Positions 32,235 through 41,178 are shown, counted from the stretch's first letter. The stretch is DNA of 52,503 nucleotides from JAPPHY01 sp034423135 (GCA_034423135.1 DAOUJC010000016.1:1-52503); one strand, 5' to 3'. Made by a program: numbers and translations. The notes: generated by a model from the letters alone, not told the origin.

Positions 32235-34238
32235 CTAGTCTATTAGTGCAAGAACCTCGTTCTTCTTCACCCAGCTGCCGGGTGACACCTTGAACTCCTT
32301 GACCGTGCCGTCCACAGGCGACGGGAGGGAGTTCTCCATCTTCATTGCTTCGATCATGAGCACGGGCGTGCCCTTCTTCACCTGCTGTCCAACCTCGACC
32401 ACGTACCGCAGGAGGATGCCGGGCATGGGTGCCGTGATGGGCGTACCGTCCGTGGCCGGCTCAGCCTGCGGCGCGGGGGCTGCCGCCGGTTGAGGCGCAG
32501 GGGAGGGTTGCGGCGCGGGCGCCGGGGCAACCGGCTGAGGAGCGGGCGCTGCGGCTACGGGCTGCGGCTGCGCGACGGGCGCGACCGCGTACGTGACGCC
32601 ACTGTGACGCCCATCGCCGTCGACGGCGAGAGGCTCCACCTGCACCTGGTACATTTCGTTGCCCACGTAGACGTTGAAGGCGCGAGCCGCGGCAGGCGTT
32701 TGTGCATTCTGCGCCGCGGCCGGGGCGGCCGCCTCCTGCGAGCCCTTCTCCACGAGCAGGCCGGCGCGTGCCTTGGAGACAAGCTCCTCCTCTTCAGCCA
32801 TCCTCTGCTTCACCTGCTCCAGCGACTTGGGCTTGACCTCGTCGGGGATTGGCTCCTGGCCGTACTTCCACTTGAGGAAGCGAAGCCCGGTTGTGGGGTA
32901 CAGGGCGTAGGTGAGCACGTCGCCGATGTCCTTGGCCAGGCCCTCCGTGTCCTTCGTGGCCTTCTCCAGCTCAGGCTGAAGGTAATCGGCGGCGCGGCCC
33001 GTGACCGGCTCCTGGCCCCGCTCATAGCCCTCCAGCACCGTTCGCGTGACCTCCGGGTCGATGGGCATTGGGCTGCGGCCGTAAAGGCCGTACACGTAGT
33101 CCTTGATCTGGCCGGAGACCAGCTGATACCTGCCGAACAGCACGTTCTGCACGGCCTGGATGCCAACGATCTGGCTTGTGGGCGTGACCAGGGGAGGGGT
33201 GCCTAGCTCCTTGCGCAGGCGGGGAAGTTCCTCGTAAACCTCCTCCAGCCTGTCAAGGGCGTCCGCCTCCTTGAGCTGCGATATGAGGTTGCTGGCCATG
33301 CCGCCCGGGATCTGGTGGCTGAGCACAGCTGTATCGACGATGGAGGCGCGGCTGGTGTCGATGTGGTCGCGAAGCAGCGGCGCGATCGACTCGAAATAGT
33401 CGGCGAGCTTCAGCAGGTGCTGGAGGTCCAGGCCGGTGTCTCGCGCAGTGCCCTGAAGCGTCACGACCAGCGGCTCGATGGCGGCCTGGGACGTGCGCAT
33501 GGCGTAGGGGGACAGGCATGTGTCGGCTATGTCGAGACCTGCCTCCGCAGCCTTGAGGATCGTCATGGACGCCATGCCGCTGGTGTAGTGCGTATGGAGC
33601 TGCACGGGGATGGTGATGTTCTCCTTCAGCGCCTTCACCAGGTCGTATGCGTCATAGGGGGCCAGCAGGCCGGCCATGTCCTTGATGCAGAGCGTGTCTG
33701 CGCCCATGTCCACCAGGATCCTGGCCTTGCTCACGAAGTAGTCCAGGTTGAAGACGGGCCCGCCCATGTGGGTCTCCGTTACGGAGTAGCAGATGCAGGC
33801 CTGGAAGTGCTTGCCCTTGTCCTTGATGGCCTTGGCAGCGGTCTCGAAGTTGCGCTCATCGTTGACCGCGTCGAACACGCGGAACACGTCAATGCCCTCG
33901 TCGGCCGCGTGGTGCACGAAGGCCGTAACAACGTCGTCGGCGTAGTTGCGGTATCCGACGAGGTTCTGGCCCCGAAGCAGCATCTGGAGCGGGGTGTTGG
34001 GCATGAGCCGCTTGAGCGTGCGTACCCTCTCCCACGGGTCCTCGCCCAGGAAGCGGGTGGCCACGTCAAAAGTGGCGCCTCCCCACACCTCGGCCGACCA
34101 GAACCCCGCGCGGTCCATCTCCGCGGCAATGGGCTCCATATCGGCGGTGCGCATGCGGGTTGCTGCGAGGCTCTGGTGTGCGTCTCGCAGCGTGGTGTCG
34201 GTTATCTTTAGCGGGTTGGCAGCATAATCAGATATCAT
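32235..34238 (-). CDS. Pyruvate/oxaloacetate carboxyltransferase with biotin domain (PycB/OadA/5S-type)
   Basis: About 667 residues. The HMGL-like TIM barrel (KITDTTLRDAHQSLAATRMRT, HTHYTSGMA metal His pair) is followed by the PYC_OADA conserved domain. An Ala/Pro/Gln-rich flexible linker (around 520-600) leads to a C-terminal biotinyl domain with EAMKMEN, 36 residues from the end. It transfers CO2 between biotin and pyruvate/oxaloacetate. It may be pyruvate carboxylase subunit B, oxaloacetate decarboxylase alpha, or the fused 5S-1.3S part of a transcarboxylase. The carboxyltransferase gene just upstream fits the last. Start: ATG at 34238, or TTG at 34256; neither has a strong ribosome site. 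Confidence 0.88.
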   Translation of the reverse strand: MISDYAANPLKITDTTLRDAHQSLAATRMRTADMEPIAAEMDRAGFWSAEVWGGATFDVATRFLGEDPWERVRTLKRLMPNTPLQMLLRGQNLVGYRNYADDVVTAFVHHAADEGIDVFRVFDAVNDERNFETAAKAIKDKGKHFQACICYSVTETHMGGPVFNLDYFVSKARILVDMGADTLCIKDMAGLLAPYDAYDLVKALKENITIPVQLHTHYTSGMASMTILKAAEAGLDIADTCLSPYAMRTSQAAIEPLVVTLQGTARDTGLDLQHLLKLADYFESIAPLLRDHIDTSRASIVDTAVLSHQIPGGMASNLISQLKEADALDRLEEVYEELPRLRKELGTPPLVTPTSQIVGIQAVQNVLFGRYQLVSGQIKDYVYGLYGRSPMPIDPEVTRTVLEGYERGQEPVTGRAADYLQPELEKATKDTEGLAKDIGDVLTYALYPTTGLRFLKWKYGQEPIPDEVKPKSLEQVKQRMAEEEELVSKARAGLLVEKGSQEAAAPAAAQNAQTPAAARAFNVYVGNEMYQVQVEPLAVDGDGRHSGVTYAVAPVAQPQPVAAAPAPQPVAPAPAPQPSPAPQPAAAPAPQAEPATDGTPITAPMPGILLRYVVEVGQQVKKGTPVLMIEAMKMENSLPSPVDGTVKEFKVSPGSWVKKNEVLALID

Positions 34239-34397
34239 TGCTTCGGTGCGCGCCAAAGCGAGACGCTCTTCTCACCCCTGCCGAGGCGTCTCCGCTTAGC
34301 CTGAGCTATGGCTGTCCTCTCGATCGTTATGGAATCTGTCTTACTTGAGCCTCACTTGCCCTGGATGGCTTCCATCCCTGACGCCCCGTCTCCCGGA

Positions 34398-35960
34398 CTA
34401 CAGGGGAATGCTGCCGTGCTTCTTGGGCGGCAGCGTCTCCTGCTTGTTCTGGAGCATTGCGAGAGCGTCGATGATCCTGGGTCGTGTCTCGGCGGGGTCA
34501 ATGACGTCGTCGATGTAGCCCCTGCCGGCTGCAACGTACGGATTGGCGAACCTGTCGTGGTACTCCTCGCTGAGGCGCTCGCGCGTCTCGTCCTGGTTCT
34601 CCGACTTGCGGATCTCCTCGCGGAAGATGACGTTGACTGCGGCGTCCGGCCCCATGACGGCGATCTCCGCCGAGGGCCAGGCCAGGTTTATGTCGCCCCG
34701 CAGGTGCTTGCTGCTCATTACGATGTACGCTCCGCCGTAGGCCTTGCGTATCAGCACGCTCACCTTGGGTACGGTGGCCTCCGCGTAGGCGTAGAGCAGC
34801 TTTGCGCCGTGGCGAATGATGCCGCGGAACTCCTGGTCAGAGCCCGGCAGGAAGCCCGGCACGTCCACGAGCGTTACCAGCGGAATGTTGAAGGCGTCGC
34901 AGAAGCGCACGAAGCGCGATGCCTTGGTTGAAGCCTCGATGTCCAGCACACCGGCCAGGAATGCGGGCTGCTGCGCCACTATTCCGACCGTCTTGCCGTC
35001 CATACGGCCGTAGCCGATGATCAGGTTCTGCGCGTAGCCCTCCTGTACCTCGAAGAAGCGGCCATCGTCCACGATCTGGCGGATGACTTTCTTCATGTCG
35101 TAGGACTTGGAGGGGTCTTCCGGCACGATTGCCCTAAGCTCCTGGCTGGTCCTGCCCGCCGGGTCCGTCGAGGCGACCGGAGGTGGGTCGTCGCCGTTGT
35201 TCTGAGGCAGGAACGTCAGCAGCTCGCGCACCTGCTGCAGGCACTCTTCCTCGGTCTGGCTGGCGAAGTGAGCGACGCCGGTGCGCGTGAAGTGGGTCAT
35301 CCAGCCGCCCAGCTCCTCGTGGGTGACCTCTTCGCCCGTGGCAGCCTTGATGACGTCCGGGCCGGTGATGTACATCTGCCCGACGCCATTCACCATGAAG
35401 ATGAAGTCCGTCAGGGAAGGGGAGTACACAGCGCCACCGGCCGTCGGGCCCATGATGACGGAGATCTGGGGAATGACGCCTGAGAACAGGACGTTGCGTA
35501 GTATGATCTCGCCGTAGCCCGCGAGGCTGGTCACGCCCTCCTGGATTCGAGCGCCGCCGGAGTCGTTCAGCCCCACGATAGGAGCGCCGTTCTTGGCGGC
35601 TAGGTCCATAACCTTGGAGATTTTCTCGCCCACCACCTCGGACACGGAGCCCCCGAGCACGGTGAAGTCCTGCGAGAAGACGAACGTGAGGCGGCCGTTC
35701 ACGCGCCCGTAGCCCGTGACTACCGCGTCGCCCAGGTAGTGCCGCTCCGCCAGGCCCAACTCCGTCGCGCGGTGCGTGACGAACGGGTCCAACTCTCGGA
35801 ACGTGCCCTCGTCAAGGAGCGCGTCTATTCGCTCCCGGGCGGTGAGCTTGCCCTTTGCGTGCTGCTGATCGATACGGGTCTGACCGCCTCCAAGGGAGGA
35901 CTCTTCCCGTAACCTGTTCAGCTCTTCCAACCTCTCGGAAGCCGCTTTTGTGAATGCCAT
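34398..35960 (-). CDS. Acyl-CoA carboxyltransferase beta subunit (propionyl-CoA carboxylase / MmdA / 12S-type)
   Basis: About 520 residues with two crotonase-like carboxyltransferase domains. Oxyanion loops are GLNDSGGARIQEGV with MGPTAGGAVYSP in the first half, and VDVPGFLPGSDQE with RKAYGGAYIVMSSKHL in the second. It ends in the family's KHGSIPL-type tail. It exchanges CO2 between carboxybiotin and propionyl- or acetyl-CoA. No biotin carboxylase is encoded in the window, so it could serve a propionyl-CoA carboxylase, a methylmalonyl-CoA decarboxylase, or a transcarboxylase with the next gene. Two ATGs (35975, 35960) are possible; the second is nearer the family N-terminus. Confidence 0.9.
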   Translation of the reverse strand: MAFTKAASERLEELNRLREESSLGGGQTRIDQQHAKGKLTARERIDALLDEGTFRELDPFVTHRATELGLAERHYLGDAVVTGYGRVNGRLTFVFSQDFTVLGGSVSEVVGEKISKVMDLAAKNGAPIVGLNDSGGARIQEGVTSLAGYGEIILRNVLFSGVIPQISVIMGPTAGGAVYSPSLTDFIFMVNGVGQMYITGPDVIKAATGEEVTHEELGGWMTHFTRTGVAHFASQTEEECLQQVRELLTFLPQNNGDDPPPVASTDPAGRTSQELRAIVPEDPSKSYDMKKVIRQIVDDGRFFEVQEGYAQNLIIGYGRMDGKTVGIVAQQPAFLAGVLDIEASTKASRFVRFCDAFNIPLVTLVDVPGFLPGSDQEFRGIIRHGAKLLYAYAEATVPKVSVLIRKAYGGAYIVMSSKHLRGDINLAWPSAEIAVMGPDAAVNVIFREEIRKSENQDETRERLSEEYHDRFANPYVAAGRGYIDDVIDPAETRPRIIDALAMLQNKQETLPPKKHGSIPL

Positions 35961-36026
35961 CTTCCTTTTCCGCATCCTTTCGTAGGAATTAGTCAGGATT
36001 GTGATGCTCTGAACCTTGCCCGCAAT

Positions 36027-36055
36027 ATCCTATCAGATAATCCTGTACCTTGCAA
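36027..36055 (-). promoter_or_regulatory. Possible promoter of the carboxyltransferase gene
   Basis: Minus strand TTGCAA (36055-36050), 17 bp, TAGGAT (36032-36027). It is divergent from the tRNA promoter and accounts for most of the gap 35976-36139. Confidence 0.5.
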
Positions 36056-36101
36056 TGCCAGTCTCAGTCATTTGGACTGCCGTCAGGCGAGCGTCCTCAG
36101 C

Positions 36102-36130
36102 TTGAATGGCGGTAGGGCCTATGGTATTCT
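36102..36130 (+). promoter_or_regulatory. Promoter of tRNA-Pro
   Basis: TTGAAT (36102-36107), 17 bp, TATTCT (36125-36130), ending nine bases before the mature tRNA 5' end. Confidence 0.6.
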
Positions 36131-36139
36131 ACCGCGGGA

Positions 36140-36216
36140 CGGGGTGTGGCGCAGCCCGGGAGCGCACTTGCATGGGGTGCAAGGGGCCGTCGGTTCAAAT
36201 CCGACCACCCCGACCA
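36140..36216 (+). tRNA. tRNA-Pro (anticodon GGG), CCA encoded
   Basis: 77 nt. Acceptor stem cggggtg/caccccg followed by A and CCA (36213-36216). D-arm with the gcgcagcccgggagcgc pattern. Anticodon stem cttgc/gcaag encloses atggggt, giving GGG (reads CCC). T-arm gtcgg-ttcaaat-ccgac is intact. All four arms pair well. Confidence 0.96.
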
Positions 36217-36333
36217 GTCGATTCCAGGCCCCTCGCGGGGCTTCCGTCTCCACGCTATCGCTCGCACCGCCCCGATGCGTCTGCCCTGCGCGCCTGCGCA
36301 GTTCGCGGCCCGCATGCAAGCCTCGAGCAGGAC

Positions 36334-37791
36334 GTGCCCTTGCGCCAGGATAGCGGCAGAAGCAGCAACCCCCCAGCCCGCTGGACGACTGTTGGACTGG
36401 TCGCGCTGGCCGTTTTCTTCACGGCCCTGGACCAAACCGTAGTGGCGACCGTGCTGCCGCACGTCATGGTCGACCTCCGCATTCCCGTGTCGGAGCTGGA
36501 CCAGGCGTCCTGGATCATCACCGGATACCTGGTGGGCTACACGGTCGTCATTCCGCTCGCGGCCCGCTTGGCCGACGCCCACGGCCACGCCGTCCTCTTC
36601 CGGCTATCGCTGGTGCTGTTCGGAGTGGCCTCGGTTGCGGTGGCGCTTTCTCCCGACCTGCCGTGGCTGGTCGGCTCCCGCGTGGTGCAGGCGGCCGGGG
36701 GCGGCGCCACAATTCCGATCGGCCTTGTCCTCGCTACACAGGCCATGCCGCGCCACCGGCGCGCGATTGCCGTGGGTATAGTGGGCGCCGCAGCCGAGAT
36801 GGGCGTGGTGCTCGGGCCGCTGTACGGCGGCGTGATAACCGAGGCCTGGGGCTGGCGATGGCTCTTCTGGCTGGACGTGCCGCAGGCACTGATCATCCTG
36901 GTTGCGCTCCAGAATCTGCCGAAGACGTGGAGCCGTGGCGTCAAGGTCGACTATGCGGGAGGCCTGCTGATGGCGGTCGTCCTGACGCTGACGGTTGTGG
37001 CCCTCTCCCGGCGAGATCTGTTCGACGGCTCCTCCGCCGTGCCGTACGCGCTCGGCGCGATGGCTCTGGTGGTGCTCGTCGCGCTGGTGTTGCTGGAGAG
37101 GCGGAAGGAGCAGCCGCTTCTGTCGCCGGACTTCTTCCGCTCCTGGTCGGTGCTGGCGACGCTGTCCGCCAAGCTGCTCATGGGGGCGTCCCTGATCATC
37201 GCGATGGTGACGGTGCCGCTGATGGCCAATACGGTGCTGGAGCGGAGCTCGCTGGAGGGCGGACTGATGCTCATGAGACTCACGGCGGCCGTGCCCGTGG
37301 GCGCGCTGCTCGGCGGTTTCCTGGCGTACAGGTTGGGGCACCGGGCTGTGTCGGCGATGGGGTTGGCGATTGCGGCCGCTGGCCTATTCCTCATGAGCGG
37401 CTGGATGCCCGACAACGGCGACACGATGCTGACGCTGTACCTGCTGCTGGCCGGTTTCGGGTTTGGGCTGGTGATTGCGCCCCTGTTCGTGGCCGCGATG
37501 GACGCAGGTCCCGACGACTACCAGGCGACCGCCGCCTCTATGGTGACTGTTGCCCGCATGATCGGCATGGCGTTTGGCCTCGCCGCGCTGAGCGCGTGGG
37601 GCATGGACCGTTTCCTGCTGCTCGCCGCCGAGCTGCCGTCGGCGCTGTCGCCGGACTACGGCGATCAGCTCGCGGACGCCTCGATCACGCTGTTCCAGGA
37701 CTTCTTCCGGGTGTCGGCCTGGCTGTGCGTGGCTGCGCTGGTTCCTGCTATAGCGATCGGCGGTATCGGCCGGCGCGCCAAGGGCGAGTGA
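36334..37791 (+). CDS. MFS transporter, DHA2 (14-helix, EmrB/QacA) family
   Basis: About 485 residues. Motif A after helix 2 reads PLAARLADAHGHAVLF. The N-terminal motif D1 is ALDQTVVATVLPHVMVDL. Motif C-like text is in GAAAEMGVVLGPLYGGVITEAWGWRWLFWLDVP, a feature of drug:H+ antiporters. The length fits 14 helices. It probably exports a hydrophobic compound; the substrate is unknown. The frame is open back through the tRNA, so the start must lie after 36216. There is no ATG before the first helix; GTG at 36334 is the best guess with only a weak ribosome site. Confidence 0.82.
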   Translation: MPLRQDSGRSSNPPARWTTVGLVALAVFFTALDQTVVATVLPHVMVDLRIPVSELDQASWIITGYLVGYTVVIPLAARLADAHGHAVLFRLSLVLFGVASVAVALSPDLPWLVGSRVVQAAGGGATIPIGLVLATQAMPRHRRAIAVGIVGAAAEMGVVLGPLYGGVITEAWGWRWLFWLDVPQALIILVALQNLPKTWSRGVKVDYAGGLLMAVVLTLTVVALSRRDLFDGSSAVPYALGAMALVVLVALVLLERRKEQPLLSPDFFRSWSVLATLSAKLLMGASLIIAMVTVPLMANTVLERSSLEGGLMLMRLTAAVPVGALLGGFLAYRLGHRAVSAMGLAIAAAGLFLMSGWMPDNGDTMLTLYLLLAGFGFGLVIAPLFVAAMDAGPDDYQATAASMVTVARMIGMAFGLAALSAWGMDRFLLLAAELPSALSPDYGDQLADASITLFQDFFRVSAWLCVAALVPAIAIGGIGRRAKGE

Positions 37792-37917
37792 GGCATGTCG
37801 ACTGTCATTGAGTGAACCGACCGTTAGGTGTAAGCTATGGGTAGACTGGCGAGGTAGAGCGCCCGGCCATCAGGCATCCCGCCCGACCGGCTGGCGCGGT
37901 GCAACTTGAGGTTGAAC

Positions 37918-38298
37918 GTGAGCACGACAACGTATCGAGAACAGAGCAGGGTGTTTCTGGCGCAGGCGTCGGAGGAACTGGCCCGCGGCGACCTGCGGCA
38001 GGCATCAGAGAAAGGCTGGGGCGCAGCGGCGCAGATCGTGAAGGCGGCTGCGGAGGCGCGCGGCTGGGAGCATGGCCGCCACGCTACGCTGTATAACGTG
38101 GTTCGGGGTCTAGCAGAGGAGGCGGGCGACCCTGAAATTAGAGACTTGTTTGGGATGGCTGGAGAGTTGCACACCAACTTCTATGAGGACTTCATGGACG
38201 CAGGGGACGTGGCACGTCACATAGACGGGGTGACGACATTCATGGAGAAGGTGGAGGCGCTGCTGCCGGGCGGGCTGAACGGCGGCGGCGGGAGCTAG
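37918..38298 (+). CDS. PaREP1/HEPN-like protein, copy 1
   Basis: About 126 residues, all helical in appearance. STTTYREQSRVFLAQASEELARGDLRQASEKGWGAAAQIVKA resembles the PaREP1 family, which has a HEPN-like four-helix fold. The conserved Arg/His of nuclease-type HEPN (RxxxxH) is not evident: only RHAT follows WEHG. Function unknown; HEPN relatives act in RNA toxin-antitoxin or sugar-nucleotide contexts. GTG at 37918 with ttgagg before it is preferred; TTG at 37906 is possible. The second copy starts 27 bp after the stop. Confidence 0.7.
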   Translation: MSTTTYREQSRVFLAQASEELARGDLRQASEKGWGAAAQIVKAAAEARGWEHGRHATLYNVVRGLAEEAGDPEIRDLFGMAGELHTNFYEDFMDAGDVARHIDGVTTFMEKVEALLPGGLNGGGGS

Positions 38299-38324
38299 CC
38301 ACTCCATCCGGGGACACGGAGTTA

Positions 38325-38708
38325 GTGAGTTTCAGCGTGAACACCACCACGTATCGCGAGCGAAGCAGGGCATCCCTTGCGCAGGCTCCGGAAGAGTTGG
38401 CCCGCGGCGATCTTGAGCGGGCGTCGGATATGGGATGGGACGCGGCAGCGCAGATTGTCAAGGCTGTGGCGGACCTGCGCGGGTGGGAGCATGATGGCCG
38501 CGCAGCTCTGAATCGAGTGATAAGCGCCCTAGTCGATGAGACAGGCGATTCCAAGCTCAGGTATCTCTTTGCGGCGGCGGGAAACCTGTACTCATTCGGT
38601 GACTTACTGTACGCGGAGGATATTGAGGATCTCATCGGCGACGTGGCGCTACTCGTAGAGAAGGTGGAGGCGCTGCTGCCGGGCGGGCTGAACAGCGAGA
38701 GGGAGTAG
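38325..38708 (+). CDS. PaREP1/HEPN-like protein, copy 2
   Basis: 127 residues, a clear paralogue of the preceding gene. The N-terminal 55 residues (VNTTTYRERSRASLAQAPEE onward, DLERASDMGWDAAAQIVKAVADLRGWEHDGRA) align without gaps, and both end in EKVEALLPGGLN. The middle has diverged, with Asp/Glu-rich residues, which suggests an old tandem duplication. GTG start at 38325 behind acggag; an inner GTG at 38337 is also possible. Same transcript as copy 1 by spacing. Confidence 0.7.
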   Translation: MSFSVNTTTYRERSRASLAQAPEELARGDLERASDMGWDAAAQIVKAVADLRGWEHDGRAALNRVISALVDETGDSKLRYLFAAAGNLYSFGDLLYAEDIEDLIGDVALLVEKVEALLPGGLNSERE

Positions 38709-38713
38709 ACGCC

Positions 38714-39211
38714 ATGCCCAATGGAGGTTCTGACTGCTGCGGCACATGCTGGTTCAATCGCAGGAATCGCGGTGAGCGCGGCATTTCAAGAGACCCGGAC
38801 AACCCAGAGCCCCACTTTTGCGAGATTCGGAGCTTTGAGGTCCCAAACCCTTTCTACACCTACTGCGCCAATCATCCGCATCGCAGGCCGAACCGCGACC
38901 CCATACCAATCGGTCCGGTGACCCGATACGCTGGTGACGGCATGTCCAACGACCGCGAGGTCTGGCTGGACTCGCCGGACACTGAGGAGATCCGCCTGCA
39001 TCTGCTATCGCTTCTGGACGAGTTCTTCACCAATGTCGGGGCGGACTGGTATCCGATAGGTCACGGCTTGGGCGACGTGCTGATACGGCAGCTGGGTCAG
39101 TTCAGGGAGCATCGCGCTGAGGACCGGCTGCAGTGGCTCAGCGACAACCTGCCCGATATGTGGGGACAGGAGGCACGAGAGGCGCTGGCGCTCATTCGAG
39201 GCGAGGCGTGA
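38714..39211 (+). CDS. Cys-rich N-terminal protein of unknown function
   Basis: 165 residues, ATG at 38714 five bases after copy 2 of the HEPN-like pair. The first 60 residues hold CCGTCWFN, HFCEIR and YCANHPHR: five Cys and two His spaced like a metal-binding knuckle. The C-terminal ~90 residues are helical and acidic (EIRLHLLSLLDEFFTNVGADWYPIGHG). No membrane segment. I recognise the MPNGGSDCCGTCWFN opening as one seen on uncharacterised bacterial proteins, but no function is known to me. Probably co-transcribed with the pair. Confidence 0.65.
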   Translation: MPNGGSDCCGTCWFNRRNRGERGISRDPDNPEPHFCEIRSFEVPNPFYTYCANHPHRRPNRDPIPIGPVTRYAGDGMSNDREVWLDSPDTEEIRLHLLSLLDEFFTNVGADWYPIGHGLGDVLIRQLGQFREHRAEDRLQWLSDNLPDMWGQEAREALALIRGEA

Positions 39212-39226
39212 TGCCTGGCTTCTAGC

Positions 39227-40216
39227 CTACTCCCCCAGCGGCTCCGGGTGCAGGTGGCACGCGGTGAGGTGCCCCGGCTTCACCTCGATGAGCGGTGGGT
39301 CGATTACCTCGCACGTGCCGGCGATGGCGAACGGGCACCGAGGATGGAAGCGGCAGCCTGTCGGCGGCTCAGTTGGGCTGGGCGGCTCGCCGGGTATGAC
39401 GGGGCGCTGGTGCAGCCGGTTCGATGGGTCAGGCTCCGGTATGGCGCGAATGAGCGCCTCCGTGTAGGGGTGCAGTGGCTCGTCGATGACTTGGCCGGCT
39501 GGGCCGCTCTCCACCACGCGGCCCGCGTACATCACCGCAATCCGGTCCGAGAAGTGGCGCGCCGTGGCGATGTCGTGCGTGATGTAGAGGAAGCCTATCC
39601 CGTAGGTGCGCTGCAGCTCCAGCATCAGGTATAGAATCTCGGCGCGGCTGGAGGCGTCGATCATCGAGACCGGCTCGTCGGCCAGGATGAAGTCGGGCCT
39701 GAGGATGAGCGCCCTCGCGATACCCACGCGCTGCCTGAGGCCGCCCGAGAGCATGTGCGGGAACTTGGTCGCCATCTCCTCCGGCGGCGACATGCGCACG
39801 TCTCGCAGCGCGTCGTGGATCATTTCGGTTCGCTCTCCGGCGGTGCCTACTCCGTGAATCACGAGCGGCTCCTCCAGAATCTGCGCCACGCTCATGAAGC
39901 CGTCCAGGCTGGAGTACGGGTCCTGGAAGACGCCCTGCGCCCTTCGCCTGAATGTGCTCAGATCGGAGTCTGATAGATTGGTCACGTCCTCGCCGCGGAA
40001 GAGGATGCGACCGCCGGTGGGCCGGACGAGCCTGAGCGCGGCCCTGCCAAGCGTCGTCTTGCCGCTGCCGGACTCGCCCACGACGGCCAGAGTCTCGCCG
40101 GAGCGCACCTCCAGCGTCACGCCATCCAGAGCCTTCACGGCCACCGAGCCTATCAGCCCCTTTCGGGCCTGGTAGTAGACCTTGACGTCATCCACCCTGA
40201 GAAGCTCGGTGTTCAC
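39227..40216 (-). CDS. Oligopeptide-type ABC transporter ATP-binding protein (OppF-like)
   Basis: 329 residues. Walker A GESGSGKTTLGRAAL, signature LSGGLRQRVGIARALI, Walker B FILADEPVSMID, and the C-terminal oligopeptide extension TGCRFHPRCPFAIAGTCEV with the Cys pattern of the Opp/Dpp [Fe-S]-like or disulfide motif. It pairs with OppD to energise uptake. Real start is GTG at 40216, overlapping the oppD stop as GTGA; the longer frame upstream is antisense-like GC-rich sequence. Last gene of the operon. Confidence 0.92.
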   Translation of the reverse strand: MNTELLRVDDVKVYYQARKGLIGSVAVKALDGVTLEVRSGETLAVVGESGSGKTTLGRAALRLVRPTGGRILFRGEDVTNLSDSDLSTFRRRAQGVFQDPYSSLDGFMSVAQILEEPLVIHGVGTAGERTEMIHDALRDVRMSPPEEMATKFPHMLSGGLRQRVGIARALILRPDFILADEPVSMIDASSRAEILYLMLELQRTYGIGFLYITHDIATARHFSDRIAVMYAGRVVESGPAGQVIDEPLHPYTEALIRAIPEPDPSNRLHQRPVIPGEPPSPTEPPTGCRFHPRCPFAIAGTCEVIDPPLIEVKPGHLTACHLHPEPLGE

Positions 40217-41178
40217 GGCGCCTCCCGGGCCAGGAGCCAGCATCGCGCCTCGTGGCCCGCGCGGGCGGCCGCCAGCGGCGGGGCGTCGCGGTCGCACGGC
40301 TCGAAGACATATGGGCAGCGAGGGTGGAAGCGGCAGCCTGCGGGCGGGTCGGTCAGGTCCGGTGGCGCGCCCGGAATGAACTGCGGTGGCTCGTCTGCGG
40401 CCAGCCGCGGGATGCTTCCCAGGAGCAGCTGCGTGTACGGGTGGCTCGGTTGCGTGAGAGCGTCGTCTGCGCCTCCGACCTCCACCATCTGGCCGGCGTA
40501 CACCACGGCGATGCGGTCGCAGATGTCGCTTGCCAGCGCAATGTCATGCGTGATGAAGATGAAGGAGATGCCCAGGTTGTTCTTCAGGTCCTTGAGCAGG
40601 TTCATCATCTGCGCCTGTATGCTGACGTCAAGCGCGGACGTGGGCTCATCCAGGACGACCAGTGCGGGGTCAAGCACCAGCGACATGGCGATCATCACGC
40701 GCTGCTTCATGCCGCCGCTCAGCTCGTGGGGGTAGCGGTCGGCGGCCTCGCGCGGCAGGCGAACGAGATCAAAGAGGCGCAGCACGCGCTCCCGCGCCTG
40801 CGCCTTTCGGGCGCCGCTCTCCAGCATGAGCGGCTCCGCCACCTGGTGCCCCACGCGCAGCACCGGGTTGAGCGAGTTCTGCGCGCCCTGGAACACCATC
40901 GACAGCTTGCGCCATCTGATCTGCCTGCGAAACTCGTCGTCGCTAAGCGCCATGACGTCCTGCCCGTCCAGCACCACGCTGCCGCCGTAACCCGTCGCGT
41001 TGGAGGGCAGCAGGCGCATGAGGGCAAGCGAGAGGCTGGTCTTGCCGGAGCCGGACTCGCCGACGATGCCCAGAGCCTGGCCGCGGTCAAGCCGGAACGA
41101 GACGCCGTCCACAGCGCGCACCGGATTCTCGCGGGTCGCGTAGTGCAGCGTCAGGTCGGTGACTTCGAGCAGACTCAC
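40213..41178 (-). CDS. Oligopeptide-type ABC transporter ATP-binding protein (OppD-like)
   Basis: 321 residues. Walker A GESGSGKTSLSLALM, signature LSGGMKQRVMIAMSLV, Walker B LVVLDEPTSALD, switch His in FITHDIALAS, and the C-terminal PPAGCRFHPRCPYVFEPCD extension. Start is GTG at 41178, which overlaps the oppC stop (GTGA). The conserved N-terminus LLEVTDLTLHY begins right there. Both ends overlap neighbours by four bases, so expression is tightly coupled. Confidence 0.92.
   Translation of the reverse strand: MSLLEVTDLTLHYATRENPVRAVDGVSFRLDRGQALGIVGESGSGKTSLSLALMRLLPSNATGYGGSVVLDGQDVMALSDDEFRRQIRWRKLSMVFQGAQNSLNPVLRVGHQVAEPLMLESGARKAQARERVLRLFDLVRLPREAADRYPHELSGGMKQRVMIAMSLVLDPALVVLDEPTSALDVSIQAQMMNLLKDLKNNLGISFIFITHDIALASDICDRIAVVYAGQMVEVGGADDALTQPSHPYTQLLLGSIPRLAADEPPQFIPGAPPDLTDPPAGCRFHPRCPYVFEPCDRDAPPLAAARAGHEARCWLLAREAP

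Noticed and set aside
31134..32246. 370-residue plus-strand open frame
   Set aside because: Antisense shadow of isocitrate dehydrogenase.
36106..36333. N-terminal extension of the DHA2 transporter upstream of 36334
   Set aside because: That frame runs through the tRNA-Pro gene and is not conserved; the first helix begins near residue 20 of the shorter form.
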